This document shows, in pieces, positions 47,801-53,108 of a stretch of DNA of 64,000 bases. Location of the stretch: the NCBI RefSeq assembly GCF_954871325.1, contig NC_088775.1:51561561-51625560 (forward strand), in the 5' to 3' direction. How positions within the stretch are numbered: position 1 is the stretch's first letter; each line of letters starts with the position of its first letter. The notes beneath the pieces are model-generated. The model was not told the DNA's origin. It did no database searches and saw nothing but the letters and a program-made list of their open reading frames with translations. Source of the stretch: Gordionus sp. m RMFG-2023 (Eukaryota > Nematomorpha > Gordioida > Chordodea > Parachordodidae). The position numbers and the translations under genes were made by a program.

Positions 47801-50140
47801 ATTATTTTTAAAAGACAAAAGGATTATCAAAAATGAGAAGAAAAATAAATTGAGTTAAGTTATAGTAAGAAAAATAAACTAAAGAAATCGCAAAAAGTTA
47901 GAAATAAAATATGAAGGAATAACAAAAATTGACAAAAAAAATTACGATTTTCCTTTTTTGAATGAAATTTTCCTTTTTTGATTGACTTTTCCTTTTAATG
48001 ATAGGCCTCTTTCCTTTTTTGATCGGACCTTTTCCTTTTATGATTGAAACTTTTCCTTTTTTGAATGGGAAACCCTGTATTTATAATTTAAATAAAAGAG
48101 TATCTTAAAATATGGTATCAGAATTATGGAAATATTTTAATAAGATAAAGATAATTTTGAAAAATGAGTTATCTGCGGAATTCTAATTTAACGGGGAGGA
48201 ATAACGAAAAATTTATTTAATACTACCAATATCCGTAAACATTTAAAGCGATTCCATCAAACGGCATTCGAAGAGCTAATACAAAAAGAAGGAGAAATAT
48301 TAGGAAAAACAAATCAAATTTAAAAAAATAGCTCTGAAAGTCAGCCAACAATATCACATTCTTAATAAAACTAATATTTCGAAAATTTTTATCCTAAATA
48401 ATAATTTTTATCATTTTTTTTAAATTATAGTCTTAATTGTAGAAATAAAAAATAGGTATCGGATAGGATCGGAACAGCACTAATATTTATATAAAAGACT
48501 TAATTTTATAAAAGTTAATTATCATGATTATCATTTGAAAATATACTTTACTGTTCGTTTAATTCTAATCCTGGATTTCGACAGTTCTAAAATAGAAAGA
48601 GCCGTAGCAACAGATTCCATAACATAGAAAATCATATATAAATATATCTTATTTTTTAATAAGCACTAACATACAATACACGACTTGTGATTATATAAAA
48701 ATATTTGCAATTTTGATTTATCTTCGTCAAATTGACAATTCTCCTTAAAAAGACTATTAATTTCACGGAGTTATAAAAGGAGTTCCATCTTTTACACACG
48801 GTTTAATCAGATATCTTCCTATTTTTTCCTTATAAATGGCTGCACATTTTCAAGACTGTCCATGTTTATTCCACAATTGAGGAAATGTATGAATTGGGAC
48901 AAAATTTTACGAAATGTAGACTTTATACCCTTAATTTTCTTTATTGGTGTAAAAATGTTCATATTTGGGCCAGGGCAGGTAAAATCATCTTCATCTGAAG
49001 AAATATATACAATTGACATAATATTCTATATAAAATAAATTATAATATTAGAGAATAAGAATATAATTTAGCATATCTTGATTGATTTGATGTTAATTAG
49101 ATTAAATTCTTGGCTGAAAAGTTAATAACGAAAATTTAAAATAAAAAGAAGGAATTTGGTGATTGATCTAACTTAAAAACTAGGCTTAAATTATTTATAA
49201 AATTTAAAAAATAATTTTATAATATAATAATATATGTTTTTTGCATATTTTTAAGAAAAAATTTAAAGTAACGAGTACGGTTACTAAAAAAATGAATGGT
49301 GTTACTCGTTACTTCTAGAAGAAGGTAACAAATGGCGTTCCCTTTCTTCAAAAAAACGTCAGCACTAAAAAAATACATGATTTATTCTGTTAATATAAAG
49401 TTATAATTAGAAAAATTTTAAAATTAGAGCACATCAATTCAACGATATGCTTAAAAATTAACTAGTAATACATAGAAAAGGATGCATTGCTGTAATTATT
49501 TTTCTTTCAAACATTTGAAGGAATTAATTTAGCCCTAGGGTTGACTGTCTTTGTGCAGCCGAAATAATAATAGATTGCTTATTTTGTATTTCTATGAGGA
49601 GTGGGGGCCTATAATTAAGTGAAAAATAGATTTCTAATTAACACAAGAATATGTACTTTGTTATAAATAAAAATTTTTCATTATTTGAAATATATTATTT
49701 TTTCTGGAGATAAAGGAAAATAAATTATAGCATGAATTAGATTTAAAAAAGAGGAATAAAACCTGGGATGGGATATTCAAAGGTGGTTGTATTCTTATGG
49801 TAGGATCCCACTCTCCTGGAGGAAGGACTATGACTTGGTCTAAAAATTCGTCTACCCCCGCCAAAATATCTTGGATATTCTTGGCCTTGTAAGCTACGTC
49901 GTGGAACACCTAGATTAATTTTAAGCACCATTGAATAAAACGTTATTCAAAATGAATTAATTATTATTATATCCCCTTTCGTTTTTCTTTTTCTTTTCTA
50001 TCTCTCTTTCTTTCACTCTTTTGCAATTGTTTTACATATAATTTAAGAATACTTCATCCGACATCAAAGTAGCCAGACATCGCCCAATTTCGTGGTACCT
50101 GTCAACGTATCCAATGGGACCGATGAGCAAAAATATAAAT
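14575..50140 (-). CDS. SLC4A-like: SLC4-family Na+/HCO3- transporter, 14 exons, 5' end not found
   Basis: A plasma-membrane transporter that moves bicarbonate with sodium and controls cell pH. The 14 exons (50053-50140, 49763-49909, 40085-40182, 37680-37857, 32362-32495, 30271-30529, 29802-29981, 29427-29540, 29048-29212, 28651-28829, 26734-26806, 26085-26153, 17987-18538, 14575-14823) total 2485 nt, and every splice phase fits, giving about 828 residues. Residues 1-79 end the cytosolic N-domain (YHEIGR, DEFLDQ-like EFLDQV, PPGEWDP). Residues 112-700 are the membrane domain, with [45 protein letters not shown], a KLKK-like [27 protein letters not shown] and [15 protein letters not shown]. The tail holds [22 protein letters not shown] and ten histidines. 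[11 protein letters not shown] and the NI(T/S)xEV..TxxWKxL tail favour the sodium-coupled branch (NDCBE/NBCn, insect Ndae1) over anion exchangers. The missing N-terminus should be 250-350 residues. Introns 2, 4, 12 and 13 are swollen by transposons; exon sequences look intact. Confidence 0.93.
15595..15706 (+). other. Possible coding fragment of unknown origin
   Basis: An open stretch reads [20 protein letters not shown] then [16 protein letters not shown] and stops. Codon use and residue mix look protein-like, but it has no start, no clear splice sites and no recognised family. Chance cannot be excluded at this length. Confidence 0.2.
16910..17230. repeat. MITE-like patch with CGATTCGAACC and GGTCAGACC motifs
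   Basis: GC-containing words GAGCCGATTCGAACC, CGGCTTGAGCC and CGATCAAAACTCGAATC recur in opposite senses within about 300 bp, as expected of a decayed inverted-repeat element. CGATTCGAACC was checked as a tRNA T-arm and rejected (no cloverleaf). No target duplication found. Confidence 0.3.
17987..18538 (-). CDS. SLC4A-like: SLC4 exon 13 (last membrane helices and cytosolic tail)
   Basis: 184 codons; acceptor TTTTTTTTCCAG, donor GCT|GTTAAT. It begins [20 protein letters not shown], matching the family segment ending in MPAKHQPDxxxLRxV. Next come the final hydrophobic helices, then [20 protein letters not shown], which follows the family motif (RELSxLDDxMPE), and a basic, serine-rich tail. A long antisense frame over the same DNA is a shadow. 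Confidence 0.93.
19490..20190. repeat. Inverted-repeat element nested inside the long-TIR transposon
   Basis: Arms of about 250 bp (19490-19755 and 19948-20190) face each other across a 190-bp centre. They share AAAACTAAAATATCATCTAT, GAGGAAATTTAAAT, AATACAAAGC and a CAGGGG box next to the centre. This is a foldback/MITE arrangement; no coding capacity. Confidence 0.55.
20211..20394. repeat. hAT-like MITE, GC-rich (184 bp) with perfect 8-bp duplication
   Basis: Ends TAGTGAGCTGCA and (inverted) TAGAGATCTGCA flank GGGCC/AGCCC-rich DNA. The 8-bp sequence ATATACAC sits directly on both sides (20203-20210 and 20395-20402). It belongs to the same family as 58290-58723. Confidence 0.75.
20560..20880. 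repeat. Second copy of the hAT-related sequence at 1080-1420
   Basis: Shares CAATCAGTAATATTA, TTGATAATAATCTT, AAAACAATTCGAATATAA and GCAATATACTAGTAATAACT with 1080-1420, in the same orientation. It is non-coding by itself and probably the 3' part of the same hAT family. Confidence 0.6.
21735..22078. repeat. Inverted-repeat MITE (about 340 bp)
   Basis: Left arm and right arm share AATGACATATAATAATACCT and AGACTGAC plus ATTCATTCATTAAAA in opposite orientation. Near the inner edge both arms have a variant of GCCATTTTGGTAAC. The centre is AT-rich and non-coding. Confidence 0.65.
22080..22585. other. SLC4 intron 12 DNA, nothing recognised
   Basis: AT-rich, with an 82-codon hydrophobic frame at 22187-22435 that shows no conserved features and is regarded as chance. 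Confidence 0.45.
22590..22795. repeat. TTCGCG/GCGATA iteration, foldback-edge type
   Basis: Words such as TTCGCGATAATG, TTTCGCGATAATA, TGTTCGCGATAATG and ATATTCGCGATAC recur irregularly every 15-30 bp. The same texture borders the foldback element at 43270-47158 and the piece at 27265-27600. It is probably a solo or decayed edge of that family. Confidence 0.5.
23058..23507. repeat. MITE with near-perfect ~109-bp inverted repeats
   Basis: Arms 23058-23166 and 23399-23507 are almost perfect inverted copies, beginning TATACCTATAAATAGGC and running through ACCACTTGATCCCC to the inner edge. The centre (about 230 bp) carries a GC-rich hairpin at about 23209-23242 with stem CTCCAGCAC-like over GTGCTGGAG. 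High arm identity suggests recent activity. It abuts the long-TIR element at 23519. Confidence 0.75.
23519..25425 (-). mobile_element. Long-TIR DNA transposon with transposase scraps (1.9 kb)
   Basis: Inverted arms of about 475 bp (23519-23995 and 24928-25425) begin GGTGAATTCCATATCAAATC and contain CCCGCTAAGATATGGCCG, ACCGGATGTGTAAAAC and CCTAGACTGGGATGAACATG. The arms are highly similar, so the copy is not very old. The interior encodes parts of a transposase-like protein on the minus strand. Termini of the family also occur at 2208, 11545, 19035 and 63637. A target duplication could not be told from the AT-rich flank (TATATATA on both sides). Superfamily not assigned. Lies in SLC4 intron 12. 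Confidence 0.75.
24303..24890 (-). pseudogene. Transposase-like gene of unassigned superfamily, broken
   Basis: Minus-strand pieces in order: 24877-24689 reads [20 protein letters not shown], then [19 protein letters not shown]; 24551-24303 reads [26 protein letters not shown], then [13 protein letters not shown]. From memory, proteins found in repeat-rich animal genomes contain a comparable order (VVQDAAQG..., VVISDxxxHD, FATSHGKGPCDGxGGTx[11 protein letters not shown]), probably an RNase H-like transposase with the D of ISD as a candidate catalytic residue. The GGxxKR glycines are lost here, and a stop and frameshift separate the two pieces, so the copy is inactive. Confidence 0.5.
25430..26080. 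other. SLC4 intron 12, proximal part: decayed repeats
   Basis: AT-rich. A patch at 25500-25570 weakly resembles the 1200-1340 repeat, and 25590-25690 has MITE-like GGTTAGGTTC and CGCGGTTCGG clusters. No gene on the plus strand. Confidence 0.4.
26085..26153 (-). CDS. SLC4A-like: SLC4 exon 12
   Basis: 23 codons, acceptor AATAAAG|TAC and donor CAA|GTAAAA. It encodes [20 protein letters not shown] then GVQ, matching the most conserved SLC4 segment ([23 protein letters not shown]). Too short for ordinary ORF finding. Confidence 0.92.
26734..26806 (-). CDS. SLC4A-like: SLC4 exon 11
   Basis: 73 nt, acceptor TTTACAG, donor CAA|GTTTAC. After completing a split Arg codon it encodes [20 protein letters not shown] then KLLQ, matching the family segment REQRVTGxxxFxxxGxSVxxxxIL. 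The first base completes the Arg codon left by exon 10. Confidence 0.92.
27265..27600. repeat. Foldback-family terminus with GCGAAA iterations
   Basis: Starts ATGTCAATTCCGCGAAACTTT, matching the outer end of the foldback at 47158 (inverted). It continues as irregular GCGAAT/GCGAAA/TCGCG words and ends ATATTGCGAATGCATTTATT, identical to a 20-bp stretch at 43370. It is one edge of the family without the 117-bp array. In SLC4 intron 10. Confidence 0.6.
27640..27810 (-). other. Possible coding fragment next to the foldback terminus
   Basis: A 55-codon open minus-strand stretch contains [20 protein letters not shown] then [13 protein letters not shown]. Composition is protein-like, but no family is recognised and no start is visible. 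It may be part of a transposon gene related to the neighbouring edge. Confidence 0.2.
28080..28164 (+). repeat. hAT-like right terminus
   Basis: A CCCCCTCCCCCC patch and then CATGCTACGCCACTG. Inwards this reads CAGTGGCGTAGCATG, a typical hAT end like that at 13257. No left end was found within the intron. Confidence 0.45.
28651..28829 (-). CDS. SLC4A-like: SLC4 exon 10
   Basis: 179 nt; acceptor ATATATAG|AAA, donor CAG|GTCCCT. It encodes [40 protein letters not shown] and [12 protein letters not shown], nearly identical to sodium-driven SLC4 members. The last two bases are the start of the Arg codon finished by exon 11. Confidence 0.93.
29048..29212 (-). CDS. SLC4A-like: SLC4 exon 9
   Basis: 55 codons; acceptor TTTTTAAG|CCC, donor AAG|GTGCTA. 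It encodes [34 protein letters not shown] and [19 protein letters not shown], the segment around the invariant DQQITAVI(I/V)NRKE. The donor is weak but no better one fits the phase. Confidence 0.93.
29427..29540 (-). CDS. SLC4A-like: SLC4 exon 8
   Basis: 38 codons; acceptor CTAACAG|ATT, donor AGG|GTAATT. It encodes [20 protein letters not shown], then [13 protein letters not shown], matching (K/R)xxISDFA...DxxxGxxTPKLxVPxxF. Confidence 0.9.
29802..29981 (-). CDS. SLC4A-like: SLC4 exon 7
   Basis: 60 codons; acceptor TTTCACAAG|ATA, donor ATA|GTAAAT. It encodes part of the variable extracellular loop ([20 protein letters not shown]) and the next helix [18 protein letters not shown], then YFPMI. 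The loop is shorter than in vertebrate NBCs, and the conserved loop cysteines are absent from this exon. Confidence 0.9.
30271..30529 (-). CDS. SLC4A-like: SLC4 exon 6
   Basis: 259 nt; acceptor TTTTTAAG|AGATC, donor AAC|GTAATA. It encodes [40 protein letters not shown] and [20 protein letters not shown]. The first base completes a split Arg codon. Confidence 0.92.
30590..30800 (+). mobile_element. Short 3' LINE fragment (third copy of the 61 kb family)
   Basis: Broken frames read a LRSDG-like start, then [19 protein letters not shown], matching RSDGKRPDG...VWDYSCIDPLAPSN of the LINE at 62.6 kb. Only about 200 bp remain. In SLC4 intron 5. Confidence 0.5.
30995..31712. repeat. Putative inverted-repeat element with TTTGACC motifs
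   Basis: The left part has GTATTTGACCAGCC, a perfect 14-bp palindrome TTTGACCGGTCAAA near 31050 and GGTCAATTGACC. The right part has AGTATTTGACCG, TATTTGACCAAATC and ends CGGTCGCTAACCCTGG. The opposed TTTGACC/GGTCAAA words and a CCAGGGTTAGCGACC terminus suggest a hAT- or similar MITE; the left end is uncertain. Confidence 0.35.
32362..32495 (-). CDS. SLC4A-like: SLC4 exon 5
   Basis: 134 nt; acceptor AACATTCAG|GCT, donor TGCAG|GTACTA. It encodes [40 protein letters not shown] and [12 protein letters not shown](L/M)GSTGP is the family's strongest signature, lying at the ion-binding core of the fold. Confidence 0.94.
32500..33950. other. SLC4 intron 4, 5' part: AT-rich with short iterations
   Basis: ATGAATGA-like words recur at 32600-32830. 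C-rich patches at 33060-33080 and 33315-33330 resemble hAT subterminal tracts but lack a partner end. No coding signal. Confidence 0.4.
33959..36680 (-). mobile_element. Full-length hAT transposon with perfect 8-bp duplication
   Basis: A 2722-bp element flanked by GCTGCCAG on both sides (33951-33958 and 36681-36688). Terminal repeats are CAGTGGCCCCTACA and, inverted, CAGTTGCCCCTACA. Long homopolymer tracts lie inside both ends (C-run near 34014, G-run near 36452, C-run near 36651), with AAAAGTACCCCC-like words repeated. The transposase lies on the minus strand and is broken. In SLC4 intron 4. The perfect duplication implies a moderately recent insertion. Confidence 0.92.
34240..36290 (-). pseudogene. 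hAT transposase (ZMYM1-like), broken
   Basis: Minus-strand order: 36271-36041 reads [20 protein letters not shown], then [13 protein letters not shown], like the hAT start of the catalytic region. Near 35880-35800 [16 protein letters not shown] matches (Y)SIIxDxTxDxS around the first catalytic Asp. Near 35730-35600 are a DTTG-like NTTGLDI and a degenerate DGAS block with FNGVQ-like residues. 35351-35097 ([20 protein letters not shown]) and 34824-34519 ([14 protein letters not shown]) are the helical insertion domain. 34400-34235 is the C-terminal dimerisation motif ([20 protein letters not shown] then KTRLRSTM). Several stops and shifts; dead but nearly full-length. Confidence 0.8.
36690..37140. 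other. SLC4 intron 4, 3' part
   Basis: AT-rich, with one GC cluster near 36887 (GGGGCGGGCCGGGCTTGGGC) resembling the GCCGGGC MITE family. No gene recognised. Confidence 0.4.
37146..37321 (-). CDS. Candidate cysteine-rich coding exon of unknown gene
   Basis: An open minus-strand stretch of 57 codons ending in TAG follows an acceptor-like TTTTTATAG. It encodes [40 protein letters not shown] and [15 protein letters not shown], with six cysteines, one N-glycosylation-type site (NGT) and no lysine-rich or transposon character. Even cysteine number suggests an extracellular disulphide domain. No signal peptide exon was found. It sits in SLC4 intron 4 on the same strand, so it could be a nested gene, a pseudogene or chance. 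Not recognised. Confidence 0.25.
37680..37857 (-). CDS. SLC4A-like: SLC4 exon 4
   Basis: 178 nt; acceptor TTCCACACAG, donor TTG|GTACGT. It encodes [40 protein letters not shown] and [19 protein letters not shown], the start of the membrane domain (family: F-GGLxxDIKRKxPxxxSDxxDAL). The first base completes the Lys codon of exon 3. Confidence 0.94.
38690..39380 (+). pseudogene. MULE transposase, catalytic and C-terminal part, broken
   Basis: 38693-39058 encodes the end of the DDE region: [20 protein letters not shown] with the second Asp and its flanking Glu, [19 protein letters not shown] (family: GCFFHxxQxIxRxIQxxG), and [11 protein letters not shown]. Near 39070-39193 come an RFSIPL-like piece and TNNAVEG, then an 80-bp intron (39194-39273), then [20 protein letters not shown]. 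The joined [14 protein letters not shown]...HPSIW is the MULE C-terminal signature with the third acidic residue. A frameshift and stops lie between 39058 and 39180. The N-terminal FLYWCH-type region is absent. Confidence 0.8.
39194..39273 (+). other. Intron inside the MULE transposase
   Basis: 80 bp with GTAATT at the start and TTTTACTATAG at the end. It interrupts a Gly codon (GAA G|GT TGG); removal restores NNAVEGWHRAF, so the boundaries are supported by protein conservation. Confidence 0.75.
40085..40182 (-). CDS. SLC4A-like: SLC4 exon 3 (linker before membrane domain)
   Basis: 98 nt; acceptor TATTTAAG|CTG, donor GGCAA|GTAATG. It encodes [20 protein letters not shown] then [12 protein letters not shown], ending in a split Lys. 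The variable linker is not conserved, but [19 protein letters not shown] aligns with the family (ELQRTGR-FFGGLIxDIKRK) and the phases match on both sides. If the exon read straight on it would stop after one codon. Confidence 0.8.
40690..41065 (-). pseudogene. hAT-A transposase C-terminus, broken
   Basis: Minus strand near 40800-40740 reads [20 protein letters not shown], matching the hAT dimerisation motif ([20 protein letters not shown]). Near 41065-41000 [13 protein letters not shown] resembles the (S/A)xxHPxFKLxWL segment that precedes it. Stops lie between. The N-terminal part is lost or lies beyond the nested insertions (a polar 66-codon frame at 48819-49019 on the minus strand is a weak candidate). 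Confidence 0.65.
42650..43220 (+). other. Coding-like exons inside the third-level element
   Basis: Plus-strand pieces separated by intron-like gaps (GTAAAA...TTTTAATAG): [20 protein letters not shown] near 42675; [20 protein letters not shown] then [20 protein letters not shown] near 42800-42930; [20 protein letters not shown] near 42975. The middle piece, with tryptophan and spaced basic helices, could be a Myb/SANT- or MADF-like DNA-binding unit of a transposon regulatory protein. This is a guess from residue pattern only. At least one frame change and stops are present. Confidence 0.3.
43785..45130 (+). repeat. Tandem array of ~117-bp unit, forward (12 units)
   Basis: GTGACAATTGTCATAATCGT recurs near 43789, 43913 (diverged), 44027, 44151, 44268, 44387, 44501, 44612, 44730, 44850, 44968 and 45087, giving periods of 111-124 bp. 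Each unit also has AAATGGGTAAAAATATAGAT, a TGTAAACATGTTAAATTAAA-type stretch and AGATGTACC. TGACAATTGTCA is a perfect 12-bp palindrome. Open frames within the array are accidental. Confidence 0.85.
45595..46340 (-). repeat. Tandem array of ~117-bp unit, inverted (7 units)
   Basis: The same unit in opposite orientation: ATTATGACAATTGTCACTTA-type cores near 45610, 45730, 45848, 45963, 46082, 46193 and 46306. The outermost copies are the most diverged, as on the left arm. Confidence 0.85.
46870..47150. repeat. Alternating TTCGCG/TTCGCT iteration
   Basis: Sixteen TTCGC words lie in about 235 bp, largely alternating TTCGCGATAAAA and TTTCGCTATAAA with spacing near 14-17 bp. The left edge 43285-43400 has the inverted form (GCGAA words) but only about six copies. 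Confidence 0.8.
48190..48325 (+). pseudogene. BED zinc finger scrap of hAT-B
   Basis: [20 protein letters not shown], then [13 protein letters not shown]. The [13 protein letters not shown] pattern is the second half of a BED finger, the N-terminal DNA-binding domain of many hAT transposases; the cysteine half is lost. Followed by [11 protein letters not shown], resembling the linker (QPTL) usual after BED fingers. Confidence 0.5.
49368..49760. other. SLC4 intron 2, end next to exon 2
   Basis: AT-rich, no repeat ends or coding recognised. Confidence 0.4.
49763..49909 (-). CDS. SLC4A-like: SLC4 exon 2
   Basis: 49 codons; acceptor TTAATCTAG|GTG, donor CAG|GTTTTA. It encodes [40 protein letters not shown] and QPPLNIPSQ, the end of the cytosolic N-domain, very close to the family ([29 protein letters not shown]). 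Confidence 0.95.
50053..50140 (-). CDS. SLC4A-like: SLC4 exon 1 of those visible
   Basis: 88 nt; acceptor CTTATTTAG, donor GAA|GTATTC. After one split base it encodes [20 protein letters not shown] then CLATLMSDE, matching (R)FxFxLLGPxGxxxxYHEIGRxxATLMSDE. The preceding exon (expected to end near EVPVPT) was searched for up to 64 kb and not found, so the 5' part is probably outside the window. Confidence 0.93.
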
Positions 50141-51350
50141 CTAAATAAGTGAAGTAACAAATTTTAAAAAATATTTCGTAAATAAAATACAATTTTAATG
50201 AGTATAACTTTTATCGGCAATGTGCTCAATAGGAAAATAAACTCGATTTCGCCAATTTTTATAAAACGGATAAATCAAAAAATTTTTAAAAAAAAATCGG
50301 TTAAATCGATTTGGACAACATTAGTATTGCTCAGGAAAGTAATATCTTACAAAATTAGTCTGAAATTTATAGAGTAGGTATTCTAAATATGCTGCGATAC
50401 ATCTCTCATATTAATTTAAAAAACGTGCTAAATAAAATTAAACCTGCAACAATAATATGTTGAGCGCCTTTTAAATTTATTTCATTATCTTAAAAAAAAC
50501 GCATACTAATAGTTAGAGTGTCACATCAAATATTTTTAAGTGTTAAATAACTAATTTTTTAAATTAAAATAAAGTTTAACTAATGAATTCTATTTATAAA
50601 TTCAATTAGAAATTTTTTTGCTATGATAGACAAATTTGGACCTGTGCAATATATTTTAAAAATCATTAAATATATGGTGATATGATTGATTAAGCGAATA
50701 CAAGATATTGATAATGAATTGGTAAAGCAAACTGATTTATAACAGGGATAACAAAGAATATAGCACGTCAAGAAGGACGGTGGCCTAGGTATGAATAAAC
50801 AGATTTATATGGTGGAATCGGAGTTTAATCCCGATTAACTATTAATATATGTTTTCCTTAAAATAATGCCTAAAAAATTGATTTTAAGGCATAAAGTAAA
50901 TGGAAATCAAGGAATTTAGATTCTGTAATGATAATATTAATCACATGTAATATTATAACATGAAACTGACAATCAAAGCTTTAAAAAAGGATGAACCCTG
51001 TTTTTATTTATTTGATAATATAAAGTAGAGTCATCGGAATAAGATTTAGTCGGAGCTTGAATCAAAAAATAAAATTTAGCTTTACGTTTCTAAATTTAAT
51101 TTTTTATGATCGAATCACTTTCATTGATCCAATCCCCACCTACTTTATATTATTAAGTAAATTAAACTTGCATTCAATTAGTCCCGTCCCAAATTTCATA
51201 TTTTAATCATACAATTGTCAGTCTAGTTTATTATTGTAATATAATCCATTACCTTAAAGGCAACTGTAATATGATTAATTATATTCTCTATGATGATTAA
51301 TTGATGTATTATTTGTAAAATATATATAAACAGTACAAAATATATGAAAG
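50141..51350. other. Upstream SLC4 intron DNA, nothing recognised
   Basis: AT-rich, with a 63-codon frame at 50580-50771 (minus) that has no conserved character. No SLC4 N-domain exon was seen. Confidence 0.4.
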
Positions 51351-52560
51351 CAGTTAAAAATATAAATTGTTCAATAAGAGTCAAATATGTCGTTGGCGCA
51401 GTTTCAAATGGAGAAATCTAATATAAAGGAGTGCGAATAGAAGTTTATTTATCAAAGATGGAATTCATTTTTAAAATCGCCAAAATAGGAGACAACAAAT
51501 CGTTTTTATTAGCAAATATTGGATTAGAGGTTTATTCAAAATTATTTACTTTGTGTTTTACTGAAGATGTTAGATGAAATATCATATGATGATATAATTA
51601 AATTTAAAAAAAATATTACTCGAAAAAAACTAATTTTATGCTAGATATTATTTTTCCAAAATAGAACATGAAAAGGGAGAAAGATTACAGAATATATAAA
51701 TAAATTAAAGATAAAAACAAATAAGTGTGATTTTAAAGAGATATATATAATGCAGTATTGCGGGATAAATTAGTGTCGGAAATTACGAATGAAAAAATAT
51801 AATGAAATTAATCAACACTCCAGACTTGACATGGGAAAGGGTTGTTTAAATCGCGATTTCAATGGAGATAACGGAAATGATTTCGTAGGAAAATTATATG
51901 CAGGAAAGGAGATAAATAAAATTGCAAAAACAGTTACAAGAGAGCAGTATGACAAGTGAATCTAGGAAAATAATTCCCCGGGAAATAAATCTCCTTTTTA
52001 TAATATATTAAAAATTACAAAATTAATAAATTAGGAGAAAAAATTCCCTATAAATATATCCATGGAATAAAAATCCTCAAATAATATATTTAAAAATATT
52101 AAGAAAATCAATTCCGGAGAATTATTTTCTAAGAATTATTAATGGGGATTTTTTTTCCGAGGAATTATTTTCCGCTTACCAATTTGAATGCAATTTACCA
52201 TAATTGTAAAATAAAAAGACATTTAGAGAAAATATGCAGAAAAAATAGTGGTAAGAAAGAATATGTTCAAACGATAGATGTCCCAGAAAAGGAGCGAGAA
52301 AGTTTTAAGGATTGGGGTTTTTTAGAGGAGTCGCAAAAAAAATTTGAGATGGATAGATAAAATATATATTAATTTTTTAATTGACAAAGGATCGGCAGTC
52401 TCCATTTTGAATAAAAGACGTCCGTTTAAAAATACCAGTAACAAAAAGGGATATTATTTTAAAATCTTATAATAATGTAATGATTTATTTTCTTCTCCGT
52501 TTTATGGCGATTTCCATGTTTATTCAGGTAGGCCAGTTTTCCCTCTGATTTTTCTTTTCA
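51350..52560 (+). mobile_element. Ty3/gypsy-like LTR retrotransposon fossil (gag and start of pol)
   Basis: The order of weak signatures is gag-like helical segment, a zinc-knuckle-like segment near 52190-52240 (HNCKIKRHLEKIC) and a protease-like segment near 52385 (DKGSAVSIL). This is the gag-protease order of a Ty3/gypsy element. It looks broken, with several breaks, and is truncated on the right where an unrelated LINE fragment begins. No LTR pair was recognised, so age cannot be estimated beyond old. Confidence 0.4.
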
Positions 52561-52564
52561 ATTT

Positions 52565-53108
52565 TTAGCGGTCCTGAGAATCAATATTTGTAAGATTCAT
52601 GCTTTTCATATCCGTCGCTATCACATTTGTCCAGGTCAGCCTTCCTCTATGTTTTGATCCTCCTACTTCCATGAAGGTGCATCTTTTTACCCAGTCATCT
52701 TTTGGCATACGTTCTACATGCCCAAACCATCTTAGTCTATATCGTCGCATTATCACTCTAATAATTTCTATACCCAATCTTGCTCGCAATTCCTTGCTAG
52801 TTTCTCTCTCTCTCAGAGATACCCCACACATCCATCTAATCATTCTCATCTCTTTTCTCTAACATCAAACTTCCCTTTTCCCGTTACATCTATTATGTAC
52901 CCATTTCGGGCATCTGGTGCATTGAATTGAATCGCTTGCAACTCCTTTCCAACATATACCACAAGGTGACTTACCGGATTCATCCATCTTTCGATTTTCC
53001 CCACCAATCATCACCTTTGTCTTTGCGGCATTCATTTTCAGACCCTTTGCTTCCATAGCCATTTTCCATTTACTAGTTTTATCCCTCAATTCTTCCTCAC
53101 TATTTGCT
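52565..53108 (-). mobile_element. 5'-truncated LINE (RT end plus C-terminal domain)
   Basis: The minus strand starts at the end of the RT palm: NSEEELRDKTSKWKMAMEAK then GLKMNAAKTKVMIGG, the family motif after the YADD box. A zinc finger follows, CGICWKGVASDSIQCTRCPK then WVHNRC (C-x2-C-x8-C-x2-C-x4-H-x2-C). After a frame change come MIRWMCGVSLRERETSKELR and RYRLRWFGHVERMPKDDW, a C-terminal signature common to LINE ORF2 proteins of the CR1/jockey-like grade. The catalytic RT core is missing; the clade is uncertain. It is cut at 53108 by a short element starting TAGTGTTGTTAAA. Confidence 0.75.

Larger units (their letters stand above)
41732..48077. mobile_element. Third-level element with ~550-bp terminal inverted repeats
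   Basis: Arms about 41732-42300 and 47545-48077 are inverted copies. Both begin with GGTTTCCCATTCAAAAAAGG, followed by five to eight AAAAGG-plus-TCAATCA iterations, then TTTCTAACTTTTTGCGATTT, CATACATACAATATTCTTTT and TTACATACATTTCTAACC. Total length is 6.35 kb. The interior holds a coding-like region (42650-43220) and the foldback 43270-47158. Superfamily not known; the GGGTTTCCC start and absence of a clear duplication do not settle it. Confidence 0.7.
41426..48482 (+). mobile_element. Second-level hAT element (hAT-B)
   Basis: Left end TAGGGCTGTGCCGATA followed by ATATCGGATCGG palindromes; right end inverted TAGTGCTGTTCCGATCC with TATCCGATACC. Flanking 8-mers TAATTTAT (41418-41425) and ATATTTAT (48483-48490) match at 6 of 8 bases. 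Its own sequence is about 41426-41730 and 48080-48482; it keeps a BED-type zinc finger scrap. It inserted into hAT-A and was later hit by the element at 41732-48077. Confidence 0.7.
40473..49367 (-). mobile_element. Outermost hAT element (hAT-A) of a four-level nest
   Basis: Left end TAGTGCTGTAAACGTTACTT and right end (inverted) TAGTGCTGACG enclose GTAACGCGTTAC-type subterminal words on both sides. These are a familiar hAT end type. The flanks CAAAAAAT and AAAAAATA are low-complexity and give only weak evidence of a duplication. hAT-A own sequence is about 40473-41417 and 48491-49367; the rest is later insertions. C-terminal transposase scraps remain on the minus strand. Lies in SLC4 intron 2 (9580 bp), explaining almost the whole intron. 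Confidence 0.7.
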
